From: Eucalyptus grandis
Lineage: Eukaryota > Streptophyta > Magnoliopsida > Myrtales > Myrtaceae
Direction of reading: 5' to 3'
DNA length: 64,000 nt
NCBI RefSeq assembly: GCF_016545825.1
Contig: NC_052619.1
Coordinates: forward strand, 36,123,803-36,187,802
The notes beneath the pieces are model-generated. The model searched no databases and was not told the DNA's origin. It saw only the letters and a program-made list of their open reading frames with translations. Positions 21,306-33,134 of this stretch are shown here, piece by piece (positions within the stretch are counted from its first letter, which is position 1; every line of letters starts with the position of its first letter). The position numbers and the translations under genes were made by a program.

Positions 21306-23300
21306 TTAGGGTGAGTTTGTTTGGGGGGAAATTCCAAAAAGAAAAAAGAAAAATGCTTTCCGAGAAATTATTTTGCAAAAAAATGGTTAGAGTTCATTTG
21401 TTTGTAAAGATGTAATTGACAACGTTTTTTTTATGTTTGAATTTTATTTGGAAAATGATTTAGAACTTTTTAGGAAAACACACCTCAACCGTTGAAGAAC
21501 AATGCATATCAACCATTGAACAACTCAATGGTTGAGATGTGCTATATATCTTTCCCATTTCTTTTTTTCTTTTCGGCTTTTGTCTTGTTCCCTCTTCTTC
21601 CCCACCCCAACACCAGCCACATAGATCCGCCAATCACCCATGAGTCCTCACCGTCACGCCTTTCACACTAGCCTCTCGTCCGCAGAAGTCATTGCTGCCT
21701 CCCCTCCTTCTCTCTCACTATGCACGTGTAGATTGAGGTCCCGACTTTATATGCTAATTGCTGGTAGTGAAATATTTGGCTATTTGGTCAAGTCAAAAAA
21801 GGGGAGGGGCAGTGAAAAAAAAAGTAAAAGTAAAAGTTGACTGGTCGGTAAAAAGGGAAAGGGGTGCTTGGCTAAGACAGAGATGGTCGAGACGCGCACC
21901 GAAAGAAAAGGGGAAAAGGAAAAGAAAGAAGGGAGAAGGAAAATGAAAGAGAGAGGAAAAAGCCCATGCATAAAGGCCTCAGGGACCTCAGCAAGCCAGA
22001 TTTACTTCACATCGTAACGTCCAATAGGTGTTCATGCTCTTTGTTCATTTAATTGGAGTAAGTTTTAAAATTAGGGCTAAGATTCGAAATTTTGTGAAAA
22101 TCAAGTCGCATAATTCAAATTTTGAATCGTTGAGCTGTAGGATTTCATGGAAATAGTGGATTATGGTGTTGTTGAGTTGTGGAGTTTGACGGGAGTTGGT
22201 TTAGAGCAATAGTTTGGTCGGGCTGAAAATTTTAGGATTTTGCATGCAAGTTTTGCGTTATGTTTATATTTGAATAATCGCTTTGAGTGAGAGAGTTGCT
22301 AGCATGCAGGAATTGTTTTATTAGCATTTGAGAATATTTTAGCTGGTTCATAGTTGTTGTAGTATTTTATTAGGTTTTCACATCAATTCTCGTTTAATCG
22401 ATAGGATTACAATATTATTGGCTTGTTTAGCGACACGTTATTTAGTTTTGATAGTCCTAGGGGACTAGTGCTATCTCTTTTTTGAGTTTTGTAAACTCAT
22501 ATTTTGAAAATGAAAAATATAAGACATATTATTCTAGAGTGCACTTTTAGCTAAAAAGCAAAAGTGATGTCTTTTTTTGCATATTTGACGTATGATTTCA
22601 CATCGAGCATTTACACCCTATTTGTTATTTGAAATGGTTCAAGAAGTGCTGAATTGCAAAAGGTATTTTGATGGAAGAGCTGAGTTGTGAAAGATTGTAT
22701 GCTTTGTTTTGTAAATCGATTTACAATATCGATTATGGTTTGGCTTTGAAGGTTGTCAAGGATGTTGTTGTGATTTGGTGTAGATGCTTAGCATCACTAT
22801 GAGCCCATTGAGGGGCTTGCGGATTTGTATACTAGTTTAGAATATCCTTGTGAGTAAATTACTGACAATAAAGATAGAGACCTTGTTGAGGGGGAGCTTG
22901 GTCACTTGGGCATTGGGCATTATGCCTAATTATGATTAGATTTCTGAGCACAATATTGCCCAATGAAATGGACCATTAAAGGGTGATTTTGATGAGATTA
23001 ATCAATGGGTTAGACCATTAATATTTATTTTGATGTTATTGTGAAATTTATATTTCTATTATTAATATAGTTATGCTAAAGTGTATATAACTCTTTCTCT
23101 TTTTCAAAGTTTGTTATATCCTCTAATTTGGTGTAATGAGTTATGTTTTTATGTCTTAAACATGCATAGTGGATGCTAGTTATAAATTGTTGTCGATGAT
23201 GAAAATATTTTTTATTGATTAATTATTTCAAGTGATCCAGGCGATTACTGTTAAGAAAATAATTTCCAAATGATTCATTTTCTGCAAAACAAAAGGAGGC
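21306..23300. mobile_element. Possible large Harbinger-like element, right end unresolved
   Basis: TTA followed by GGGTGAGTTTGTTTGG at 21306-21324 resembles the ends of the Harbinger-like elements at 5956 and 50749. A complementary-looking stretch ('ataatttccaaatgattcattttctgc') lies near 23255-23285, but no clean CCC-TTA end was found. The interior (21950-23180) is T-rich, intron-like sequence shared with copy 2 (47520-48700) and could be captured gene sequence. Class assignment is weak. Confidence 0.3.
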
Positions 23301-24707
23301 TTGGTGTCATGCTATTTTTTTTATTTAAATTCTGTTCCATATGTTGTATTTCGTGAATCAATTAGCACTACTTATTTACCATACAACTTAAGGACAAAAT
23401 TCATTTCAAATGAGACTTAGATGACGCTTGCTACTATTTAATACTTGTTATGCATAAGTCTTTATATATATATTTTTGCTGGATTATACTTTATACGGAT
23501 GGCTTCATTCTAAAATCACTTGAGATCAAGAGTCAAGATTAACATTCAATACTAGTAGCCTCGACATAACATGGACAAGTTTTTACGATCAATATGATTC
23601 GACCTTGTTAATGACACCATACTATAAAAGATTTCATATAAACCATCACTGTGTCATGGGTTGGCAATTCTTTGGCTGTAAAATAGCCCATGCGATGCCT
23701 AATGAGCTGAGAAAACTGAGCTAGCCTTCATTCTATAGTTCTTTAAAAAAAAATAATAATATGGTAAATATCATCCTTGTATCAGATCACATTACACCCA
23801 ACTTAGCTCGGCCGTCCAGTCTCTTGAACAAAGCACGCAGAACATTTTAGGCACAACAACTGATTTTAGCCCATCATAGCCTCATGAGGAGAGTGGCATT
23901 ATCTTCTTATTAGTTTATGCGCGGAATGCCAATCCCGCCTCAAAGCTCCTCAAAGTTGTGTATCATCTCCTAGAACTTCTAGCATAAATGTCTCGACGCC
24001 ACTCTCACGAAACAGTTGTATTATCCCTTTTAGATTACTAAGGATACATGAGTACAAGAGAATTCATGTGTCACTCTGGTATGTGATTGTTGCCTATAAA
24101 ATAATGAGTTAAAGCTATGGTTAGAAAATTTTGTTGTGTACGTAATTTGCACACTGTAGATTTAATATGTTCAATACCCAAACTATACAAATAATAATTT
24201 TAGTTCTAAAACTTTATGAAAGATCACTTGAGTCTTTCAAAACCGTTTATTTAAGTGACTCCAAATGAACTTATATATTATTAAAACAATGCCGCATTAG
24301 AACTTTCCATTAAGCTAAATTGTCCAAGTCAATAAGGTGATAATTTTTTGAAATTTATTATATTGGGACAATCCATTAAAAAAATTGTAATATCAAAATA
24401 GGTAACATAGTTTCGACACCGATACCTTATAGTCCCTTCTCTTAGCCTATCTGAGGATTTATGGTAAATTTTATTATTGGATGGAATTTTATGACATGCC
24501 CTTCTTGCAAGGTCTGCGGAGCAACTGGCACTCTTGAGCCTCCGACCACTGCCGTGAATGGTTGGGGCAAAGCAAGCCAATTTTGCCAGAACAGAACAGA
24601 GAAATTTTGAGTAAATCCGAAATGGTAGGATCTTGAGACAAAGGCTCTTTGACACAGATGCCAATGTACAGCTGCATTCAATTCATTCGCATTCAATCGG
24701 ATATCAC
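23301..24707. other. Intergenic DNA of copy 1, mostly without counterpart in copy 2
   Basis: From about 23185 to 24290 copy 1 and copy 2 differ entirely; copy 2 has the chaperonin-fragment segment there. Homology resumes at about 24290 ('aagctaaattgtc'). No gene is recognised in either strand here. Confidence 0.4.
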
Positions 24708-25746
24708 TAGGGGTGAGCAGCGGTTTAGGGTCAACCCCTGGACCGACCCGGACCGGCCCAACCGCCGGTCTGGTCCGGTTCCCAAGGGGACCGGGTCGGT
24801 CCTTGGTCTCGAGTTCCAGGACCAACACTGTGCGGGTTGGTCCTCGGTCCTAAGAGTTTTGGGTCGGTCCAACCCTGGACCAACCTTGTATATTATATTA
24901 TATTATTTATAATTCTTTTATATATTCAAATCTAAGTAAAATGTCTATTATATTATATTATATTGAGATGTTCGTAATTTCAATTTAATTTGTTAAGTAT
25001 TAATTATGTGTCGTTTGTTTTGTTTTCAAGTGTTTAGAAGTTCAAGTGAATTAACAAGATGTGAAGTTATATATTCATGGTTTATCTTAAGTATTTTGAA
25101 CTTTTTATGATTTAATTGTATTTTACTAATGAATTTCAGCTGCATTTTGCTTTTCAATTTGTGTCAAATGGTATAAGTTTTGAAGAATAGAGTAGTATCA
25201 TCTTTGCGGTTGCTACGGTGATTTGCTAATCAAGTGGTGTGAAGCAAATTTTTTGGTTGAATAGACTCTACATGATCAAATGCTAGTCAAGTGGTGCGAA
25301 GCTCATTTTTTGGTTGAGTGAACTCTACATGATCAGGAAAACGCTTTTGCATATGGTGTTTAGATAGATGATTACAAGAACTTTCCATCTTGTTCCATAT
25401 CTCGATGAGCGGTTAGCGGATACGAAATTTATTTTATTGTGTCATCTTCAATTTGCTAAATATGTATTGGTATTTTATAGTTTAGTTGCACAATACCGTA
25501 TTGTTGATGGATGTGTAATTTGAATTTCTAGGTTTGCTTTTTTAGGAAGAAAAAAAATAAGACGAAAAAAAATTATCGATCGGTCTAGGGTTGAGCCAGG
25601 AACCGGCCGAACCCATCGTGGGTCGGTCCGGTCCTTGGCCCAGGCTCACAGGTGGCCGATGTCTTAAAAATTGAGGACCGACACTGTGACGAGTTGGTCC
25701 TAGGGTTAGGGGGTGGCCGGACCAACCCGGACCATGCTCACCCCTA
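24708..25746. mobile_element. hAT non-autonomous element A (1,039 bp)
   Basis: Inverted ends TAGGGGTGAGCA and TGCTCACCCCTA, bounded by an exact 8-bp duplication gatatcac (24700-24707 and 25747-25754), the hAT hallmark. Sub-terminal regions (about 200 bp each) are packed with 'ggtcggtcc', 'gaccggcc' and 'ttggtcct' words in opposite orientation. The middle is AT-rich with no transposase. The matching place in copy 2 (50035-50042, gatttcac) is a single uninterrupted site, confirming both the ends and insertion after the 22-kb duplication. Confidence 0.92.
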
Positions 25747-25754
25747 GATATCAC

Positions 25755-27900
25755 CCTCAGCTTGTCGTTTCTTCTCAATAAGGGCCTTCTCGTCTACAGC
25801 TTCCCCGTGCCGACTTGAAGACTTCAGTACTTCGTGTCGAGACAAATCATAACCAAAGAGTCGTACCATGAGTCAAAATTATGGACGTACGAAGATTGAG
25901 CGAGATCTAGCTGGGTCCTATAATAAGAATCTCATGGGAATATACGTAACATCAGTTAAAAAAAAAAAAAAAGAGAGACCCCATCTCATTTTTTTATAAA
26001 TATTTTCATTAATTATTTTTCCCACAACTTGGCCCCGTGGGCTGCCTAATTTTCTGTCGTGTTCTCTTAGCTAGTGTTGATATATTGCCCTGCCGTAGAC
26101 TCATATAATGTCATTGGCCCTCCCTATTCGGAAATCGGAATTGGGTAGGGCAGTCATCTCTTGCTCGGTGTCAAACTCTGAGAATCGACATTCAAAGATC
26201 CATACTATTCCGTGTGAATGTTCTTGCCTTCGGAAGAACTTTCTAGGAAAAACAATATCATTGTTGACCTTTCTATCCATCAAACTAGGTGTTGGAAAAT
26301 AATTAATTTTCGAGTTACTCGAGTTTTTCCTTTTCCTCAAGTGAAGAGATCGACATTCAGTTAGGATTAGCCGGGTCTCGACAGCCTGAAACCTATTTGG
26401 GCATCGTGGAGCTTTGAAATGATCAAATCTGAAAATTTCTTAAAGTAAAAACACTCTTAACCTAAAATATTCTTTAGAGAGGTTTAAATGGACTAAGTTT
26501 GGTAAGATCATTGCGAGATAATAACAACATTCCCACATCAAAATACTTTCTAGACCCTTACAATTCTGCGGGTAGATATGCTCTTAATTTTTCAAGTAAC
26601 TTTCCATTGATTACTAAATAAACCTTAACTCTCTTGAGATAATCCTTCATCAATTAGTCGCAATCTCAAACTCAATAAAGGTTTCTAAATACAGTCTCAT
26701 CTTCATTGCGTAAATAGAACAAGAAACCTATGTGAAACACACAGAGACAATAGTAATTTTATGAGCATTGGATTAAATTATTATTACTATGCAACAATTA
26801 ATAACATGCTCACCTGAATAACCTAATATATTTTATACAATTTCTCTATAGTAATACCAGGTCTGGATTTTGGGATGTCCACGAACTAAATCTCATACTC
26901 AACAATGTAGTTTTCCATTCTAAGAAAAACCAAGAATCATGAACAAATCTTGCAATAAAATATCTGAGATAATATTATCGATAATATTAAAAAGGTTTGA
27001 GCGGGTCAAGAATCTGATTAAATCCAACTTGCTGCCATCCTTGAGACCATCGGGTCAGCACATATTCTTTTATAGAAGTGTTGAGGTGCGCATATGAATT
27101 GTGTTAGACAAATCCAACATTGGGAATGGCTGTGATTTAAAATATTCAATATATCACAGTTAACTAATAACACATTAATTTAAGTTTTTAGTGAATGTGT
27201 GTTCAATTAGATCTGTCAATGAGCTCGAATTGGGCTCTCTCATGATGATTTTTATTGTATAAGATATTGGGCTTCTTCCATGTTGAGTTGAGTTGAAGTT
27301 CTGATTCGCATACACACTCTATATGAGTGTCTCTTGAAATGAAATTTGCAAGAAGAGCATTCTTTTTTCCTTCAAAGAAAAATATAGTCCTTGAGAAAAA
27401 AAATATTGCACTATCTATAGATCTTGTAAATCAAGCTGATCTTCACCGTTGATAATGTGGACTCTATGGTAGGATTTGAATAATTAATTGGTCAAATGAT
27501 TTGGTTCACATAATTTATAAAAGCGCACAAATTTCTCCCTTGTTGATAACAAATCAATGATGCCTATGTAGTTTGTTAATAACCTTTTATTTTCGAAACG
27601 TGAGTCCAGGTTTTTCATAACTCGCATTCGTCATTTTCATTTGTCATTTTCTTGATTTCCCTCTTAGCTTATGCATTGGTTGGGTGAAGAAAATGAAGAT
27701 GAAGCAAAATGAGCTGAATAGAAATTGGGCAATTGTGGAAATTAAACCTTGGCCATTTTATAAGAGCAGATATTTGGTACTCCTAAAATAGGGGAGAGGA
27801 AAAAAAAACAAAAAGAAAATCATAAATTTATTGCATTATATGGTACTTTTCCCCTAAAATATTTTGTTTGTATTCCAGGAGGTTTTACAAGTATCAATTT
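25755..27900. other. Duplicated intergenic DNA in copy 1
   Basis: Aligns with 50043-50748 and 51672-53350 of copy 2, apart from the Harbinger-like insertion there and about 240 bp (51741-51980) missing here. The sequence is AT-rich and carries stops in all frames. Nothing else is recognised. Confidence 0.45.
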
Positions 27901-27921
27901 CAGAAAAAAAAAAATCAACTT

Positions 27922-27980
27922 TTCTCCATTAGATCTACTTCTTAACTAGATAAATCTTAAGAAGTAGATCTAATGGAGAA
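27922..27980. other. Perfect 24-bp inverted repeat (hairpin), copy 1
   Basis: The arm 27922-27945 (ttctccattagatctacttc and four more bases) is the exact reverse complement of 27957-27980, with an 11-base loop, ctagataaatc. The same loop words recur just downstream at about 28004. Copy 2 has the corresponding palindrome without a loop (53359-53403). Confidence 0.85.
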
Positions 27981-28019
27981 AATGGCAAAAAAATAAAAAA
28001 CAAACTAGATAAATCTTTA

Positions 28020-29872
28020 AATTTTCCTAACATATATTATTAATTACATCATAGTAGATAGGATGCGATTCTAAAGTGCTGGGAATACTATAAAATTGTT
28101 AATTAAATAGTTGTGTCATCATTATGACAGATCATGCCGTCAGCAGGCCAATCATGCTGATCAGAGAACCAGCTGTTTTAGAATCATTCATCATCTCTAC
28201 TCCCTCCCTTTTGCCCTTTAAATTGCTGGTAGACATTATCAACACTTTCTTGACTTCTAAGCACTCTCTTTTTGGGGGAAATGACCTGAGCGGCTTGTTT
28301 AATTCCCAAGTGGGGTGACTTGTGAGTGACCTATGGAGCTTACGATCCCAGAAAACAATGTTCTAGTGGAACATTGAAAAGGAGATTTTGAGGAATTAAA
28401 GGTCCACGTCTCTTGAATAGATGGCATCCTAATCCTTTGAGATTGGCTTAATTTCTCACTCTTAGAGCTTGAAAAAGTTCTAGAATAGTGATATGATGTC
28501 ACTAATTAATCAATTTGTCCGTTGAAAGTGAGTCCTTCACTTTCATATTCAATCGGGTGTTGTATATGAAAAGCATCAGTAGGTACTTTTGATGGTATAA
28601 GGGATCCATTCGGAGCAACTTTAATTTATTTTGTTTACATTTTTTACCATCGTCAAATGTCATAGAATTTATAATTTGACGTGACATATATAAAACCTAT
28701 CAGAAGAGTACATGTAAGGTATGTAAAAATACAGATTATTTTTCTTTTTTGTAATTCTCTCAAGTTTAAGTAAATGCATTGTATCTCTAATATTATTATA
28801 TGAGACCTTCGGACTCTGCATTCTGCTCTTATCCGAAACAGATTTGGGAAACACCAACGGAAACTTATTCAATTTCTCCTAGTGGCATCTTATACTTAAA
28901 TTGGAGTAACAACTTTTAATCATTTAAATCGACTCGAGCACAACTCATGTTACTATTGAGTGATATTTTTTAACTAACACTCATTTACTAAATTATGCTT
29001 GCCTTTTTTTATGGAAAAATACACAGATCATACACAGTCCGTATAGAAACAATTCTACTCATGCGACTTACACCATTGAGAAGAAAAAGAAGACTCCAAT
29101 AGTTTCGTTTTTGAGTTTTTTTAGGTTCAACGCTGGCGTAAAATTAAACTATGCATTCACAGTCGGACAATCGAGGCGAGAAAGAACTCGATTGGCAGAC
29201 TAATTACAAAACGCATGTCACTCAACCTAGCGATGGATGCGAAAGGATCGTTCTTCTAATGATGACCCTCTTGTTATTTTTTCTTGTTTTTTTGTCGTTT
29301 GGATAGTTGCGGTTATGATATCTTCGCAAACACCAAAAATTATAAAATATAATTCAGAGGCTGGATGCACGTAGAAGTTCTGAAAAAAAAACCCTCTGCC
29401 GACAATCTAGAGAGAGAGAGAGAGAGAGATGAGAAGCGTTAAGATACGTCTCTTTCGGCTTTTTCTATGAGAAAGACAACGGCCTTGTCACTTTGTAACA
29501 ACAGAGAATTCTAGATATATACTTCTAAAGCTATGAGAATTCTAACAACAGAGAATTTTGAAGAGTACGTGCGTAGATTTCGCTTGCACCTAAAAGATGT
29601 TGCCAAAATGGTATAATTGATTTAACAAATTCATTTGTTTATTTTGTCGAAGAAAATGCATTTGTTTACTATAATAGACATCTATACATAGGATATTGAA
29701 GATTGTAATATAATTTCTGTGGATTTTTGGATTGATATCCCTTTTTTTCTTTTTTTCAATGATGCTAAATCGATCTTTAGTTACTACTTTTCTTATAATT
29801 TTTGTTTGCAATCTATAGGGCTAGTAGAATCACACCTTCCATAAAGGCGTGAATTTGACTATTTAATAAGAA
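28020..29872. other. Duplicated intergenic DNA in copy 1
   Basis: Collinear with 53440-55377. Open frames at 28124-28318 and on the minus strand at 28299-28872 are disrupted in copy 2 and have no recognisable motif. Contains the AG microsatellite at 29409-29429. Confidence 0.45.
29409..29429. repeat. (AG)n microsatellite, copy 1
   Basis: About 21 bp of AG units. The corresponding tract in copy 2 (54885-54925) is about 41 bp, so it has changed length since the duplication. Confidence 0.9.
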
Positions 29873-30362
29873 AATGCTACTAAATTCTATACAACAAGAA
29901 ATATGTTTGATAAGATTAATTGATCTTCGCATTACTAAGTAGTGGTGACATGTACTTTTATAGTTTTTTTTTTAATCTTATCAAAAATGAACCAAACACA
30001 TGATGGGACTAGAATATGCCTATATCCATGGAAAATTGCATGATAAGTCCTAAACTTTACAAATGGAATGCAATCAAGTTTTTAACTTTTTAATTAATTT
30101 AATCAAATCCTAGACCTTTACTAGCAAACTTGCAATCGAGTCTTGAACCTATCAATTAATTCAATGAAGTCAATAACCTTGAATGAAAGATATAATTGAG
30201 TCATTAAACTTATTATTATTATTTTTTTGGGTTTGGTTGTTGTAAAACTTATGTTAAGAAGTGCAAATAAAGATTGTTATGTAGGCAATTTTTAAGTGAC
30301 ACGTGGGCAATTTTAAGTACCGTTCATCAAAATGACTTTAATGTGCCTTTTGAAAAAGGTTT

Positions 30363-31371
30363 GGGAAAATTGTTCAAAACATCTTAAATCTATTATATGG
30401 CAGTCAATTTAGTCATAAATTATAGCCGTTTACTCCTAAAGATTTCAATGATTTGTTAATTTAGTTCTAAACCTTTTAACCAATTGCAAATGTAGTTGTT
30501 ATGGTTAATTTTGGCTAGAAATCAATGACATGGTAATACAATCAATGATGGCCATCATACTTGCAAAGTTGCCATTGACATAGTCGATTTTTATAATTTT
30601 TTTGAATATTTTTTTTTTCCTTTTATTTTCCTATTGTTCCTTTCTCTCTTTCTTTCTCTCTTTCTTCTTTCTTTCTTTTTTTTTTTTTTTTCCATTTCTT
30701 TTTACATAAGGCTAGCGAGGAGCCAATAGCCTTGCCACCCACTAGGTGAGGGTCGATGACCTCTATTGGCTCCCAGGTAAGGGCATCACACGCCCTCACA
30801 AGCCACAATGAGGGCGTCGTGGTCTTCACCCAACCTCACTAGATCTAGGGAGGTCATTGCAACCCTCGTGCACTCTTACAAGCCACAACAAGGGCTCATG
30901 AGCCATCAGTAGATGTAGTGAGGGCCATGACCTTCGCCCACAACTGGCAAGAGTTTCATGGCCCTTGCCCATGGGTTGCCAGGCCTCGCGTAGTGGCCCA
31001 TAGCCTCGGTGGCATTGTGTAAAATGAAGAGAAAAAAATTCATAAATATTTGGAAATTTTTCAAAAAAAATTCGCAAAAATTGTTAATATTAGTGTCAAT
31101 CATGCCACATAAGACCCAGCTTTGATTGAACTTGTATGTTAGTAATTTTCAACCAAAATTAGCTTAAAGGAGTACATTGGCATATCGTTAAAAGGTTTAT
31201 AATTAAATTGGCAAATATTTAAAAGGTTTAAGATTAAATTGATACAATTAAAACAATAATAATTGAATTGGCAAATCATCAAAACATTTAAGATGAAATT
31301 GGAATAATTGAAAGGTTTATAACTCTATTGGCTACATGATAGATTTAGGACTTTTTGGATATTTTTTTCCA
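30363..31371. mobile_element. Degenerate foldback, Mutator-like element inside unit a
   Basis: Flanked by a near-exact 9-bp duplication: aaaaggttt at 30354-30362 and agaaggttt at 31372-31380. The ends are complementary ('gggaaaattg...caaaacatctta' against '...ttaggactttttggatatttttttcc'). The sub-terminal arms are AT-rich with 'gatttgttaatttag' repeats, and the centre (about 30705-31015) is richer in GC ('gagggccatgacc', 'ggcaagagtttcatggccc'). Unit b lacks it (33530-33540 reads straight through), while copy 2 has it (about 55816-56557). Confidence 0.65.
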
Positions 31372-31583
31372 AGAAGGTTTAGAACTTAATTTTTTAGTTG
31401 GAGGTTTAGAACTTAATTGAATCAATTAAAGGGTTTAGGACTTAATTGAATCAATAATGCAAAATTCAAGAATTCTAATGTACTTTTTCCTTCATATGTA
31501 CAATATTATTCCTTACAAATTAAGGGGAAAAACACTTTGCCCATTAAAACAGAAGTTGTGTCTAGCTGGAAATAGGAAAGAAG

Positions 31584-32574
31584 TAGGGGTGAGCATCGGT
31601 CTAGGGTCAACCCTGGACTGACCTTGGACCGGCCCAACCCTACCGTCCTAGTCCGGTTCCTAGAGAGATTGGGTCGGTCATTGGTCCTGGAATTCCTGGA
31701 CCGGCACTGTGTGGGTCGGTCTTCAGTTCTGAGAGTTCCGAGTTGGTCCAATCCGAATCAACCCTAACTATATACATATAATTTTTTTTATATAGATAAA
31801 TCCTTAAAATAAACGACGTCAACAACATTAAACAGCTTTTTAGTGAGGAGTTCAAGTAATTTTACATTGTTCTTTAATAATTTAGGTTTTTAATGTCTTT
31901 TACGGCATCAATAGTCATAATTTATGAATGAGGAAAATATTTTTGTAAGAAGTCTTCATGGTGTCCAAAAAGGCACATTATGGTATCATCCTCCAGTATT
32001 CGTTCTCTTTTGTCTTATTTGTCCTCTTAGTCTTCAATTTTCCAAAATCAAAAGAAACAATTTCTCCGCTTGCCACTTGACCTCGCTTACTTTGGGTCAC
32101 TCGTGCCGCTCGCTGCTCGATGTTTGCTTGGCGTGTTGCTCCCTGCTCGACATTCAATACTCATTCTATTCAATGCTCACCCCACTTGACCCTCATTACT
32201 TGCCTTTCTTAACTAACATCGTTCATCATCAAACCCATTGGATCAGTATAATCCCCAATTGCTCTTTCAAGGAGTACAAAAAATAAAATAAAAAATTATT
32301 AGTTGGTCTTAGGTTAACTTTGAAACCGGACTGAACATATTGGGTCAGTCCGGTCCTCAATCGCTTTTTTAAGGAGTACAAAAATGAAATAAAAAATTAT
32401 CGATTGGTCCCAAGTTGACCTTGTAACTGGACCGAACCCATTGGATCGGTTTGGTCCTCAATCCCAAGCTCAATAGGGTTGGTCCTCGATCCCAAAAATT
32501 GAGGACCGGCACTGTATAGATTGGTCCTAGGGTTAGGGGGTGGACCGGCCCAACCGGGACCATGCTCACCCCTA
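31584..32574. mobile_element. hAT non-autonomous element B (991 bp)
   Basis: Same ends as element A (TAGGGGTGAGCA / TGCTCACCCCTA) with an exact 8-bp duplication gaaagaag at 31576-31583 and 32575-32582. The sub-terminal 'ctagggtcaaccctgg' and 'ggttggtcct' blocks mark it as the same family as element A. The plus-strand frame at 31924-32286 has no transposase motif. Copy 2 has an uninterrupted site near 56748-56756 ('cgaaagtcaaaattg'), so insertion followed the 22-kb duplication. Confidence 0.9.
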
Positions 32575-33134
32575 GAAAGAAGTCAAAATTGTGCTCCACC
32601 AGACACCAACCATGTGTCTCCTCTCGTTTCAACAATTAGACCAAAAAAAAAAAAAAGGTGATTCCAATAATAGTGCAAGCTATAAAGCTCACTCTTTAGG
32701 CCTACCGTTACATAACCTACATTGTTTCTGTCGGTGATTAATGCTTCGGTGTCATAGCATTGAGGTTACATTTTTTTATTATCCAAATCAAAAGAAGATT
32801 ATACCACTTTTGGTATGTTAGTACGTGACGATATAATGCTTTGATGCACGTAGTGTAGACTGGGGTTTCTAATATGACATAAAGGGATGTTCCCAAACTT
32901 GGGAGGGCACGAAAAATTTCATTGAAAGAGATCTGATTATAACATTAGTCTCAAAATTATAAAAAAAATTACCAAAAATGTCATAAATTTACTGTACATA
33001 TGTCAATTTAACCAATTTAGTCCCAAATATTTTAAAGATTTACCAATATAATGCTATCAATTTTGGTTGGAAATTGCTGACGTGAATGCTGATAATTTTA
33101 CGTGGCATGACTGATGCTAATGTGAATTTTTGTT

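Larger units (their letters stand above)
29873..32965. repeat. Older nested tandem duplication, unit a (in copy 1)
   Basis: Unit a aligns with unit b at 33135-35495: both begin with 'ttctatacaa', run through 'tttgataagatta', 'cattactaagta', 'gacctttacta', 'cctaccgttacataacc' and end near 'gacataaagg'. The equivalent pair in copy 2 is about 55378-57120 and 57300-58135, so this duplication predates the 22-kb one. Unit a contains a foldback element (30363-31371) and hAT element B. Confidence 0.75.
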
